Shown here: one piece after another, positions 1-6,389 of the stretch
Layout of the letters: each line of letters begins with the position of its first letter
How positions within the stretch are numbered: position 1 is the first letter of the stretch
Virus record (IMG/VR): IMGVR_UViG_3300048015_000157
Location: 1-38,837 of that record
DNA from: a virus
Direction: 5' to 3' (one strand)
Length of the DNA: 38,837 bases
The notes under the pieces: model-generated
What the model saw: the letters and a program-made list of their open reading frames with translations, nothing else
What the model was told of the DNA's origin: nothing
Databases searched by the model: none
Made by a program: the position numbers and the translations under genes

Positions 1-246
1 GATCCCGCCGTGCGCGCGAAGATCGGCGAGGCGACGAAGTCTCGCATGGCCGATCCCGCCGTGCGCGCGAAGATGAGCGAGGCGATCAGGGCTCGCATGG
101 CCGATCCCGCCATGCGCGCGAAGATCGGCGAGGCGACGAAGGCTGGCATGGCCGATCCCGCCGTGCGCGCGAAGATCGGCGAGGCGACGAAGTCTCGCAT
201 GGCCGATCCCGCCGTGCGCGCGAAGATGAGCGAGGCCGCGGAGCGC
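1..246 (+). repeat. 51-bp tandem repeat, about 4.9 copies
   Basis: Unit boundaries fall at 46, 97, 148 and 199, with a partial first copy (1-45) and a last copy truncated at 246. Copies are near-identical at nucleotide level, with most differences in the second half of the unit (an ATC GGC versus ATG AGC alternation). The period is 17 codons, so copy number can change without breaking the frame. It is coding, with no spacers, so it is not a CRISPR array. Confidence 0.9.
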
Positions 247-417
247 CGGCGCAACCGTCACTGCATGCACTGCACGTCGCGCAACACGTACGGGCTCGTG
301 CCCGTCGACGGGCTCGACGGCGAGTTCGAGTGTCGTGACGAGCGCGCGTGCGAGCGCCGGATACTGAAGAAGTACCCGGAGCTGCGCGCGGCGCTGAAGC
401 GCTCGGTGGCCGCATGA
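1..417 (+). CDS. Repeat protein with NUMOD3-like helical repeats, 5' partial
   Basis: The reading frame is open at the window edge, so the N-terminus is missing. The first ~82 residues are nearly five copies of a 17-residue unit of the form M-A-D-P-A-V-R-A-K-(I/M)-(G/S)-E-A-x-(K/R)-x-R. They are followed by a tail with spaced cysteines (C-x2-C, then C-x6-C) that could bind zinc. Units of this shape resemble the NUMOD3 DNA-binding repeats found in homing-endonuclease-like and other phage proteins; that assignment is inferred from pattern only. No nuclease catalytic motif is visible in this part. The stop overlaps the next start (ATGA). It could be a DNA-binding accessory protein or the C-terminus of an endonuclease. 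Confidence 0.7.
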   Translation, partial: DPAVRAKIGEATKSRMADPAVRAKMSEAIRARMADPAMRAKIGEATKAGMADPAVRAKIGEATKSRMADPAVRAKMSEAAERRRNRHCMHCTSRNTYGLVPVDGLDGEFECRDERACERRILKKYPELRAALKRSVAA

Positions 418-575
418 TCGGCCCGCCCTTGGAGCGCGACGCCGTCAATCCGCGCGAGTTTTCGCATGCGCCGCAATCGAGCGCTGATCTGCTCTCGATG
501 ATCGTCGCGCGTATCGCGTTCGCGCTTACCTTGTTCACCGTGATCGTTCAGGTCGTGCGGTGGCTCCTATCGTGA
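414..575 (+). CDS. Small single-pass membrane protein
   Basis: Encodes 53 residues from an ATG that overlaps the upstream stop by four bases. The N-terminal ~28 residues are polar. The C-terminal ~22 (from about residue 30) form one hydrophobic helix rich in I, V, A, L and F, ending in W-L-L-S. No family is recognised. The tight coupling suggests it is translated with its neighbour. A membrane location is inferred from composition alone. Confidence 0.5.
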   Translation: MIGPPLERDAVNPREFSHAPQSSADLLSMIVARIAFALTLFTVIVQVVRWLLS

Positions 576-585
576 GGACGCTTTC

Positions 586-1506
586 TTGGCCCAGCCGTAC
601 CTGCCGTTCTACGCGAGCGATTGGCGCGGCGACGTTGCTTTGCGTTCCTGTTCCCTCGCGGCGCGGGGGCTCTGGATCGAGATGATGGCGATTATGCACG
701 AGGCGAAGCCGTACGGCCACCTCATCATCGGCCGCAAGCCTGTCACGCTCGACGACGTCGCGCCGCTCGCGCTGCAGGTCGCCGCGCCGATCGCGGACGT
801 GAGGCGCGCGATCATCGAGCTACGCGACGCGGACGTGTTCACCGTCAACGAGGACGGGGTGATCATCTCGCGCCGGATGATCCGCGACGAGAAGCGTCGG
901 GAAGCGGACCGCAACCGCAAGGCCGAGGAAGCCGCAAAGAAGGCCGCCGAGGCGGCGGAAAAGGCCCGGAATTCCGCTGGAATTCCAGACGGAAAGCCGC
1001 CGGAAAGCGGCGGGAAATCCAGTACCGATTCCGAGATTCTTCCTCGTGCGGGCGGACGCGACCAAGCCAAGCCAAGTCTAGATCAAGCCGAAGCGCTCGC
1101 TCCGCTCGCTACCGGGCGCGCGCGACGGTCCGAGGCGGCGATGTTCGGGACGTGGCTCTTCGGCCTCGGACTCGAATCGGGCGTCATCCCACAGCACCAG
1201 GTCATCGACCCCGGTCCGATGGGCTTCGCGCAAATTCACCTCGCCGCGAGCGAGACGCTGATCGCCACGTACGGCCCCGACGAGTGCCGCCGGCGAGCGC
1301 AGAACATGCTCGCTCGCAAGGCGCGGACCGACGGCGACAAGCTGCTGCTCCCGGCGACGCCGGCGACGCTACGCGACAAGTGGGACTGGTTCGACACGCC
1401 GGAACGCGTGCGTCCCGGCGATCACGATGCCGCTCCCGAGACCGAGATTCAGCGCCGCGGTCGCACCGGCTTCGACGCACGCGTTCGCGAGCTGGAGGGT
1501 CGCTGA
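586..1506 (+). CDS. Phage replication initiator-like protein (YdaU/DUF1376-type N-terminus)
   Basis: Encodes 306 residues from a TTG start. The N-terminus (residues 2-60) has the pattern P-Y-L-P-F-Y-x-S-D-W ... L-S-x-x-A-R-G-L-W-x-x-M-M, typical of DUF1376/YdaU-like proteins that sit just upstream of DnaC-type loaders in phages. It is followed by a predicted helix-turn-helix-like segment, a charged E/K/A-rich coiled linker (~95-130), a low-complexity stretch and a conserved-looking C-terminal region ending in a helix. Its likely role is to recognise the phage origin and recruit the loader encoded next, whose ATG overlaps its stop by one base. No origin iterons were identified by eye. Confidence 0.75.
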   Translation: MAQPYLPFYASDWRGDVALRSCSLAARGLWIEMMAIMHEAKPYGHLIIGRKPVTLDDVAPLALQVAAPIADVRRAIIELRDADVFTVNEDGVIISRRMIRDEKRREADRNRKAEEAAKKAAEAAEKARNSAGIPDGKPPESGGKSSTDSEILPRAGGRDQAKPSLDQAEALAPLATGRARRSEAAMFGTWLFGLGLESGVIPQHQVIDPGPMGFAQIHLAASETLIATYGPDECRRRAQNMLARKARTDGDKLLLPATPATLRDKWDWFDTPERVRPGDHDAAPETEIQRRGRTGFDARVRELEGR

Positions 1507-2261
1507 TGCTGACTCATATCGGCATGACGCCCGACCAGGTTCAGCGCATCCGCGAACGCTGCGCGCAGCTCGCCGGCGGAGCCGCCGACGTCGACGTGAC
1601 CGCGGTCGAAGACGCCGATCGCCGGTACCGCCGCGAGCGCGCGGAATACGTCCGCCGACGTTCTCTGGAACTCTCGACGCTGCCCGTCCACTTCGCCGGC
1701 GCGACCTTCGCGGACTACCGCGAGAGCCTGCACAACGGCCGCGCGCTGGTCGCCGCGAAGCGGTGCATCGACTCGGATTTCCGAGCCGGGATGGGGCTCT
1801 ACGGCGAGCCCGGCGTGGGTAAGTCGCACCTCGCGGCGATCGTGTTCGCGGCGGCGATCGCGGCCGGCCACATGGCGATCTACACGAGCGCGCAACGCAT
1901 GCTCTCGAGCATCCGGGACGCCTACAACGGCGACGACTCGCAGGAGCGCGGCGCCACCGAAGTCCGCATGATCGAGCGCTACGCCAAGGTGCCGGTGCTC
2001 GTGCTCAACGACCTCGGCAAGGAGCAGCTGACGCCGTGGTCGCTGCAGATGCTCTTTCACATTTTCGACCTACGGTGGGACCTGGGCCGGCCGCTGATCG
2101 TGACCGCGAACTTGAGCGTCGTGCAGCTCGCGGAGCACTACCGCGCGCGGTTACGCGACGTCGACGAGTGGACCGGCGGCGCGCTCATGGACCGTGTTGC
2201 CGGCATGACGGGCATCCCGTGGGTGGAGATCACCGGGCAGTCGTTGCGGTGGGGCGAGTGA
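1506..2261 (+). CDS. dnaC: DnaC-like helicase-loader ATPase
   Basis: Encodes 251 residues. It has a Walker A motif G-E-P-G-V-G-K-S at residues 100-107, a Walker B-type strand ending N-D-L-G-K-E at 168-173, and a sensor I-like segment (I-V-T-A-N-L-S) downstream. This is the DnaC/IstB-type AAA+ layout; the acidic N-D-L-G variant is usual for this family. It would load the host replicative helicase at the phage origin in the cytoplasm. The start was chosen at the ATG overlapping the upstream TGA. The frame stays open further upstream through the previous gene, but that stretch is arginine-rich and is a shadow. Confidence 0.88.
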   Translation: MLTHIGMTPDQVQRIRERCAQLAGGAADVDVTAVEDADRRYRRERAEYVRRRSLELSTLPVHFAGATFADYRESLHNGRALVAAKRCIDSDFRAGMGLYGEPGVGKSHLAAIVFAAAIAAGHMAIYTSAQRMLSSIRDAYNGDDSQERGATEVRMIERYAKVPVLVLNDLGKEQLTPWSLQMLFHIFDLRWDLGRPLIVTANLSVVQLAEHYRARLRDVDEWTGGALMDRVAGMTGIPWVEITGQSLRWGE

Positions 2262-2470
2262 TGCGCTGGAAAGTTCATGCCGTGCTCGTCACTGACGACG
2301 GGCGGAGCGATCGTTACCGCACCCGCGACCTCGTCTGCGAGATCGAGGCGGTGTCGTACAAGGCGGCGTGTCAGTACGCGCGCGAGCAGTTCGCGACGCC
2401 GTTCACGAGCGTCTGGATCGACCATAATCCGGCTCGCATGCGCAAGCGTCGTCGCGAGGTGGCCGCATGA
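2261..2470 (+). CDS. Small conserved-looking hypothetical protein
   Basis: Encodes 69 residues, with a start that overlaps the DnaC-like stop (TGATG). It begins with a beta-rich segment (W-K-V-H-A-V-L-V) and continues with an amphipathic helix (S-Y-K-A-A-C-Q-Y-A-R-E-Q-F), giving a beta-alpha-beta look. It ends in a basic tail. No family was recognised. Position suggests an accessory role in early replication or regulation. Confidence 0.55.
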   Translation: MRWKVHAVLVTDDGRSDRYRTRDLVCEIEAVSYKAACQYAREQFATPFTSVWIDHNPARMRKRRREVAA

Positions 2471-2808
2471 GCGTGCAAGGCCGAGGGCCACTACCGGGTG
2501 GTGTCGCGATGACGCAACAGCTCTGCCTTCTCGACCTTGCAGAGCCGCCGAAGAAGACGCCTCGGCGCGTCGGTCCGCAGATCGTCACGACCGTTGACGA
2601 GCAGCGGCTCTCCGGGCAGTGCGCGCGCATCCTCGCGCTCTTGCGTATCGCCCCGCAACTGAACTCCACGATCGCCACCGTGTCGCTCAAATACACGAGC
2701 CGCATCTCCGATCTCCGCGCGGCCGGCTACACGATCAAGTGCGAGCGCGTCGCGGACGGGTTGACCCGCTACCACCTCGTCGGTGAGCCCGAGCGAGGTG
2801 CGGCATGA
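2467..2808 (+). CDS. Winged-helix/HTH DNA-binding protein
   Basis: Encodes 113 residues from the ATG overlapping the upstream stop; an internal ATG at 2509 (M-T-Q-Q) is an alternative start. The C-terminal half, S-G-Q-C-A-R-I-L-A-L-L followed by S-R-I-S-D-L-R-A-A-G-Y-T-I, matches the pattern of small phage winged-helix proteins (recognition helix then a short wing). It would bind DNA as an early regulator or replication accessory. The stop overlaps the next ATG. Confidence 0.65.
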   Translation: MSVQGRGPLPGGVAMTQQLCLLDLAEPPKKTPRRVGPQIVTTVDEQRLSGQCARILALLRIAPQLNSTIATVSLKYTSRISDLRAAGYTIKCERVADGLTRYHLVGEPERGAA

Positions 2809-2991
2809 TCGAGCGCAAGCGCGATCGCGTGCGTAACCTCTTGGGCGATGGGAAGATGCGCCGTGCATCCGACATCGCACGCGAGATCGGGCTTCCACCG
2901 AACGCTGATTCGGTCGCCAAAGTGCTGCGTGCGCGGTGTTCACGTCATCCGAGACGGGAAGTGCGTCTTCTGCGGGGCGAGCGCGCCATGA
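2805..2991 (+). pseudogene. Frameshifted small HTH plus zinc-knuckle gene
   Basis: From the ATG at 2805 the frame encodes a plausible HTH protein (A-S-D-I-A-R-E-I-G-L-P) up to about 2930, then turns arginine-rich. One reading-frame step later, from 2929, the sequence reads V-R-G-V-H-V-I-R-D-G-K-C-V-F-C-G-A-S-A-P and stops at 2991. That contains a C-x2-C knuckle and ends in an ATGA overlap with the next ATG (2988), just like its neighbours. The simplest reading is a one-base deletion in the GCGC run near 2930, either real or a sequencing error. Confidence 0.5.
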
Positions 2992-3227
2992 GCGACACCT
3001 CGCAGGCACCGCGGTGGACGCGCGACGAGATCGAGACGCACGATCGCGGGCGTCCACACGGCGATCCGCCGCTACGTCGGCGTGAGCGACACGCCACCGG
3101 CGGAGATCGACGGCCGCGCTGCGCGCGCACGGCATCGCTGCTGCGCGAGCACGGCATCGCGCTCGTCGACGTGTTCGTTGCGTTGCTTCATCGCACCGCG
3201 CACCGCGAACTACCGAGGGTCCGCACC
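2988..3227 (+). pseudogene. Disrupted small gene, remnant
   Basis: The ATG at 2988 starts M-S-D-T-S-Q-A-P-R-W-T-R-D-E-I-E-T, after which this frame becomes basic and low in complexity. The frame shifted by one base (from about 3038) instead reads T-I-A-G-V-H-T-A-I-R-R-Y-V-G-V and then P-P-A-E-I-D-G, which looks coding. At 3134 the original frame enters a 38-bp stretch identical to one in the gene at 5006. Mixed coding signals point to indels or a recombination joint, so function cannot be assigned. Confidence 0.35.
3134..3171 (+). repeat. 38-bp dispersed direct repeat, copy 1
   Basis: Identical to 5454-5491 over 38 bases and in the same reading phase, encoding L-L-R-E-H-G-I-A-L-V-D-V. Flanks diverge immediately on both sides. 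It lies in the disrupted interval and is directly preceded by an imperfect local copy of its own GCGC-CACGGCATCGC core (3123-3136). Confidence 0.85.
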
Positions 3228-3458
3228 GTGAATTGCGAGATGACGTCGCGCGTCTCGAAGTCGGCGCGGTATGCAAAGATCGCGAGTGTTCCCAATGGGA
3301 CGCTGAGCCCGTGCGCGTTCGTCGCATCGCGATCGTGCCCGGCGTGCGGGAAGCAGTTGTGCAACGGCCACAGCCGGCACCTCACTTCGATGGGCGGCAA
3401 CCTGGAGCGTGCGCGGTATCGCCGCTGTTCCGCGTGCGGCCACGAGTGGATTCCGTGA
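3228..3458 (+). CDS. Zinc-ribbon protein
   Basis: The C-terminal 35 residues carry two CxxC knuckles (C-P-A-C-G and C-S-A-C-G-H-E-W) separated by about 28 residues, a classic zinc ribbon. The start is uncertain. GTG at 3228 has an AGGG 11-14 bases upstream, and ATG at 3240 is an alternative. The frame is open much further back, but that part looks disrupted. The stop overlaps the next GTG start. Likely a small nucleic-acid or protein-binding adaptor. Confidence 0.55.
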   Translation: MNCEMTSRVSKSARYAKIASVPNGTLSPCAFVASRSCPACGKQLCNGHSRHLTSMGGNLERARYRRCSACGHEWIP

Positions 3459-3763
3459 GTAGGCCGCTGATCGACAACAAGAAGCGCGAGGCGGAAGCCG
3501 CCAAGTGGCACCGCGACGTCTTCAAGGCGCACGGTCGCTCCTGTTTCTTCTGCGGCAAGGACGCGACCGACGCGATGCACGTCATCCCGCGCGCGCAACT
3601 CGGGCCGCTCCGCTACGAGATTCCCGTCCAGAATGGGCGACCGGGCTGCCGGTCATGTCATCAGCTCCAGGAGCGCGGCGAGCTGCAGTTCCCGGTGCGC
3701 GAGCTGCGCGTCGCGATCGCCGCTCACAACAAGATTTGCAAAGTAAAACTCACGCCCCCATAA
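3455..3763 (+). CDS. HNH-type endonuclease domain protein
   Basis: Encodes 102 residues from a GTG overlapping the preceding stop. A basic helix is followed by C30-x2-C33, H42, N60 and a C65-x2-C68-H69 cluster, matching zinc-stabilised HNH proteins (H in D-A-M-H, N in Q-N-G-R, distal C-x2-C-H). HNH proteins cut or nick DNA with a metal ion. Here it sits at the end of the early gene run and not beside the terminase. It may act in recombination, replication or host DNA cleavage. Confidence 0.7.
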   Translation: MSRPLIDNKKREAEAAKWHRDVFKAHGRSCFFCGKDATDAMHVIPRAQLGPLRYEIPVQNGRPGCRSCHQLQERGELQFPVRELRVAIAAHNKICKVKLTPP

Positions 3764-3817
3764 CGTCAGGAGAGCATTTGCAAAGTAAAACTCACGCCCC
3801 CATAACGTCAGGAGAGC
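3734..3817 (+). repeat. Perfect 42-bp tandem duplication carrying a ribosome-binding site
   Basis: Two exact 42-bp copies (3734-3775 and 3776-3817) span the end of the HNH gene and the leader of the next gene. Each copy contains a TAA stop and a TCAGGAGAGC Shine-Dalgarno. The first copy supplies the stop of the HNH gene, and the second supplies the site five bases before the ATG at 3820. The unit is 14 codons, so the duplication left the HNH frame untouched. Confidence 0.92.
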
Positions 3818-3819
3818 AT

Positions 3820-4446
3820 ATGAGCAAGTCTACCGCGATCGTCGAATCGGCACCGCAGCCGCCGGCGGTCGAGAAGATCATCACCACGTCCGTGGCGATC
3901 GACATCGTCCGCAAGGCTGCCGCTGACGAATTGCGCGCGGCGAAGAAAGCACGCGCCGCAAAGGTCGCTGAGATCGAGCGTGCCGTCGGCGGAACCACGA
4001 AGCGGCTCGACGACACGGTGCTCGAGCAACTACGCATGCTGATGACGCGGCTCGCGCTCATCGCGAAACAGAAGAACGAGGGCTACGGCAATAACGCCGC
4101 GGCGCTCGACGCGATCGTCAAGAAGCTGGGCGGCGTGTATGGCGAGTTGCAGGCGTACATATTGACCGATAATACGGTCGGCTTGTTCGAGCAGATCCTC
4201 GATCACGAGTACGTTGCGCGGCCGTACGGCAACGACAAGAACCCGCTGCTCTATGCTGGCCGGAAGGCGCGTAGCGCCGCGGAGGCCGCGCTCGATGGGT
4301 ACACGATCGTCGACGATCCGAAGCCGGGCAAGAAGGGCGAGAAGAACGTCACGCCCGACGCGTCGACGGGGAAGACGGTGGCTCAGCTCGCCGCCGACCC
4401 GGAAGTCGAGGACGACGATGACGACGTCGAGGACGACGACGAGTGA
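3820..4446 (+). CDS. Hypothetical early protein with acidic C-terminal tail
   Basis: Encodes 208 residues, with AGGAG five bases before the ATG. The middle is helical and charged, and includes Q-L-R-M-L-M-T-R-L-A and N-E-G-Y-G-N-N-A. The end is an extreme D/E run (D-D-D-D-D-V-E-D-D-D-E). Acidic tails of this kind are typical of single-stranded DNA-binding or DNA-mimic proteins, but no OB-fold signature was seen, so function is open. Its stop overlaps the GTG of the next gene. Confidence 0.6.
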   Translation: MSKSTAIVESAPQPPAVEKIITTSVAIDIVRKAAADELRAAKKARAAKVAEIERAVGGTTKRLDDTVLEQLRMLMTRLALIAKQKNEGYGNNAAALDAIVKKLGGVYGELQAYILTDNTVGLFEQILDHEYVARPYGNDKNPLLYAGRKARSAAEAALDGYTIVDDPKPGKKGEKNVTPDASTGKTVAQLAADPEVEDDDDDVEDDDE

Positions 4447-4706
4447 GCGGTCGTCGCGACCCTGCCCGGTACGAAGAGAGGGTCGACGCGATCGTCGCGA
4501 GCGCGGAGCTGCAAGCGGCGAAGGCGGCGGTGCTGCACGCGTTGCCGGATGGCGTGTGCGTGAGCTACGACGAGGCGGAAGAGATCGCTCGAAGGCGACG
4601 TGGATGGCATGGTGCAGCCGGGAATCTTTCGGTGCCCCGGCATCGTACCCGAGTCGCCGGGTGCAACGACCGGAGCGACGATGCTTTCGTTGGGCTGCGG
4701 CCCTGA
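4443..4706 (+). CDS. Hypothetical protein, possibly frameshifted near 4585
   Basis: Starts with a GTG overlapping the upstream stop. The first ~48 residues (R-Y-E-E-R-V-D-A-I-V-A-S-A-E-L-Q-A-A-K and S-Y-D-E-A-E-E-I-A) look like ordinary helical protein. After about 4585 this frame becomes R-R-R-R-G-W-H, while the +1 frame becomes more protein-like and stops at 4722. The true C-terminus may therefore lie in the other frame. Confidence 0.4.
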   Translation: MSGRRDPARYEERVDAIVASAELQAAKAAVLHALPDGVCVSYDEAEEIARRRRGWHGAAGNLSVPRHRTRVAGCNDRSDDAFVGLRP

Positions 4707-4722
4707 TAGCGCTGAAAGATAA
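4600..4722 (+). CDS. Alternative-frame segment overlapping the gene at 4443
   Basis: Read from GTG 4600 (or ATG 4609), this frame gives a peptide of about 40 residues with P-G-I-F-R-C-P-G-I-V-P-E-S-P and ends L-G-C-G-P-D-S-A-E-R. A weak GAAGG lies just ahead of the GTG. It may be the real C-terminus of the upstream gene after a frameshift or a separate micro-gene. The two readings are mutually exclusive over most of their length. Confidence 0.3.
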   Translation: MDGMVQPGIFRCPGIVPESPGATTGATMLSLGCGPDSAER

Positions 4723-4746
4723 GCGCACTTTCGCTCCTGTGAAAAA

Positions 4747-4775
4747 TTGCACGAAGCATCCTGACGTGAAATAAT
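4747..4775 (+). promoter_or_regulatory. Candidate sigma-70-type promoter
   Basis: TTGCAC, a 17-base spacer, then AATAAT lie in an AT-richer intergenic stretch (4723-4862) that otherwise holds no gene. It would drive the accessory genes from 4863 onward. The match to consensus is moderate. Confidence 0.4.
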
Positions 4776-4862
4776 ACCGGCAATACGGGAGCAAAATTGC
4801 CCCCTAACCCCCAGCGATTTCGTGTAGACGGAACGCGGTGTTCTGCGTTCAGGAGGCCGACC

Positions 4863-4931
4863 GTGAAGTGTAGCGATTGCGGCGAAGAGTTTCCGCATCC
4901 GCGTGCGATCCAGAGGGCAGCCGCCGCGTGA
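4863..4931 (+). CDS. 22-residue CxxC micro-protein
   Basis: GTG start eight bases after a perfect AGGAGG. The peptide begins V-K-C-S-D-C-G-E-E-F and contains a single C-x2-C knuckle. Its stop overlaps the next GTG (GTGA), as in the neighbouring genes. The strong ribosome site and the overlap support translation despite the short length. Function unknown. Confidence 0.4.
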   Translation: MKCSDCGEEFPHPRAIQRAAAA

Positions 4932-4996
4932 TCGACTACCTGCAACGGCGATTCGTCCAGGAGCCCCTCGAGCAGAGCGTCACGGCCGAAGCGTAG
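4928..4996 (+). CDS. 22-residue micro-protein, coupled
   Basis: GTG overlapping the previous stop; begins V-I-D-Y-L-Q-R-R-F-V and ends in acidic/alanine residues. Support is only the overlap architecture and position nine bases before the next GTG. Function unknown. Confidence 0.3.
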   Translation: MIDYLQRRFVQEPLEQSVTAEA

Positions 4997-5005
4997 GGGC
5001 GATCC

Positions 5006-5578
5006 GTGTCGGTGTCGGATCGTTACGAAGACCGGTTCAGCGACGCGGCGACGTCGGAAGTGCGCAGCGCGCCCAACGCGCCGGCGTGGGAGACCGACTT
5101 CACCCTCGACGGGCGAACCGGTCGCTACCTCGTCAAGCTGCCCGCTGACGTCGACGACGGCTTCCGCTACGCCGAAGACGACAGCCTCGCCGCGCTCGAG
5201 GACGTGATCGCGCAGCGCGAGGATGATCCGAACGCGGTCACCGAGGCGACGCTGCAGCCCGACTACACGATCGATCGCACGGGCGGCTCGTCATCGGGTG
5301 GCGCCAAGAAGCCGCCGCCGGCGAGCGTTGTCGATCGCCGCGAGCGTCAGCGTGCTCGCATGGCTGGCCACGATGAGATGCGGACTGGCCGCCCTTGGAA
5401 GGGCACCGAGCGCCGCGAGAATTTCTGCACGACGATCGACCCGAGCACGCAAGCGCTGCTGCGCGAGCACGGCATCGCGCTCGTCGACGTGCTGGATGAG
5501 ATTGCAGATCTGCCCGAGGTCCGTGCGATGGCCGGCCTGGGCGAAGGAGAAGAGGCGTGTCCGAATCCGTATCCGTGA
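5006..5578 (+). CDS. Hypothetical protein with ribbon-helix-helix-like C-terminus
   Basis: Encodes 190 residues from a GTG start. The N-terminal ~60 residues are beta-rich and contain T-D-F-T-L-D-G-R-T-G-R-Y-L-V-K-L-P. A low-complexity G/S/P linker (~95-110) follows. The C-terminal F-C-T-T-I-D-P-S-T-Q-A-L-L-R-E-H-G-I-A then V-D-V-L-D-E-I resembles a ribbon-helix-helix fold (strand, helix, turn, helix). It probably binds DNA or a protein partner. Part of the first helix is encoded by a 38-bp stretch also present at 3134. Its end overlaps the next gene by 22 bp. Confidence 0.55.
   Translation: MSVSDRYEDRFSDAATSEVRSAPNAPAWETDFTLDGRTGRYLVKLPADVDDGFRYAEDDSLAALEDVIAQREDDPNAVTEATLQPDYTIDRTGGSSSGGAKKPPPASVVDRRERQRARMAGHDEMRTGRPWKGTERRENFCTTIDPSTQALLREHGIALVDVLDEIADLPEVRAMAGLGEGEEACPNPYP
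5454..5491 (+). repeat. 38-bp dispersed direct repeat, copy 2
   Basis: Partner of 3134-3171, located in the ribbon-helix-helix-like C-terminus of the gene starting at 5006. Here the surrounding frame is intact, so this is probably the donor or ancestral context. Confidence 0.85.
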
Positions 5579-5829
5579 AGGCCAACGTCTTCGAGCGGTT
5601 CTTCGGCCGCGAGGTGCAACTCGAGGTGGAAGCGCGCGGCCGACGCGCGGAGCACATCACCGGGCGGCTCGACGCGATCAGCACGGTCGCCGGCGCATCG
5701 TGGCTTGCGCTCGACGGCGGCGATCGGCTCGTGCGCGCGAACGCGGTCGTCGAGGTGCGGCTCGCGGAGCACGTGCGTGCCGAGCGCTCTGAGATCGTGG
5801 CGCTGCAGTCGGAGGCGTTCGGAACGTGA
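5557..5829 (+). CDS. Small beta-rich hypothetical protein
   Basis: Encodes 90 residues from a GTG start that overlaps the previous gene by 22 bp in another frame. It alternates short strands (R-E-V-Q-L-E-V-E-A, S-W-L-A-L-D-G-G-D, A-V-V-E-V-R-L-A), suggesting a small barrel, with an acidic helical end. No family was recognised. The stop overlaps the following GTG. Confidence 0.5.
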   Translation: MSESVSVKANVFERFFGREVQLEVEARGRRAEHITGRLDAISTVAGASWLALDGGDRLVRANAVVEVRLAEHVRAERSEIVALQSEAFGT

Positions 5830-6389
5830 GCGCGTGCGTGTACGTGAGCGCAAACGATCCGGACTACACGGCGCTCGCGATCGGCGGCGTGCTGGACGAC
5901 GGCCGCCGGATCCCCGGCGACCCGGCCGGCTACTGCCGCACCCATTCGTCGCAGCTCTGCGCGCGATGGGCGGCGAGATTGCAAGTGCTCGAGGTGCAGT
6001 CCGCCGAGAAGGCGTCGTCGCCGGCGTCCTGGGACGACGTCACGGACATCACGCCGCCGCCCGAGATGTTCGTCGCGAGCGACGAGGGCTTCGCCGCGTT
6101 TCAGGCGTGGTTGGAGCCGGAGGTCGATGGCCTACGCGCGCGTGGTGCGAACCCGAACGCGGAGGGCTACTACTCGATCAAGATCGGCGACGCGAAGGGC
6201 TACGTCTGCGCGTGGTGTTACCGCGGCGCGCGGCTTTGCGGTCCGGACCCGTGCAAGGACCGGGCGCGCTGGGGGGAGATGCGGGCGGTGATCCAGCGCA
6301 CCCGCGCCGCGATCGCGCGCGGCGTCGCCGATGCGAGGAAGTCCGCTGCGGAGATCCTCGAGCCGCTGAATCCGGTGGGTCGCGGCTGA
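5826..6389 (+). CDS. Hypothetical protein with cysteine pairs
   Basis: Encodes 187 residues from GTG, coupled to the upstream gene by a GTGA overlap. The cysteines are spaced as possible metal ligands: Y-C-R-T-H and L-C-A-R-W near residues 35-45, and V-C-A-W-C-Y ... L-C-G-P-D-P-C-K around 127-143. A helical A/R-rich C-terminus follows. Likely a small zinc-binding accessory protein; function unknown. Confidence 0.55.
   Translation: MSACVYVSANDPDYTALAIGGVLDDGRRIPGDPAGYCRTHSSQLCARWAARLQVLEVQSAEKASSPASWDDVTDITPPPEMFVASDEGFAAFQAWLEPEVDGLRARGANPNAEGYYSIKIGDAKGYVCAWCYRGARLCGPDPCKDRARWGEMRAVIQRTRAAIARGVADARKSAAEILEPLNPVGRG

Noticed and set aside
1-246. CRISPR array
   Set aside because: The 51-bp units are contiguous, have no unique spacers and are in frame with an open coding sequence.
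86-538. Minus-strand gene opposite the repeat protein
   Set aside because: Its repetitive R/S/D/P content is only the complement of the 51-bp coding repeats.
621-1505. Long N-terminal extension of the DnaC-like protein
   Set aside because: The open frame is arginine/serine-rich, overlaps the replication initiator-like gene on the same strand and lacks domain features; the start at 1506 has a normal overlap junction.
4708-4735. Terminator after the gene ending near 4706-4722
   Set aside because: An imperfect hairpin (GAAAG/CTTTC plus AGCG/CGCT) exists but has a bulge and no T-run.
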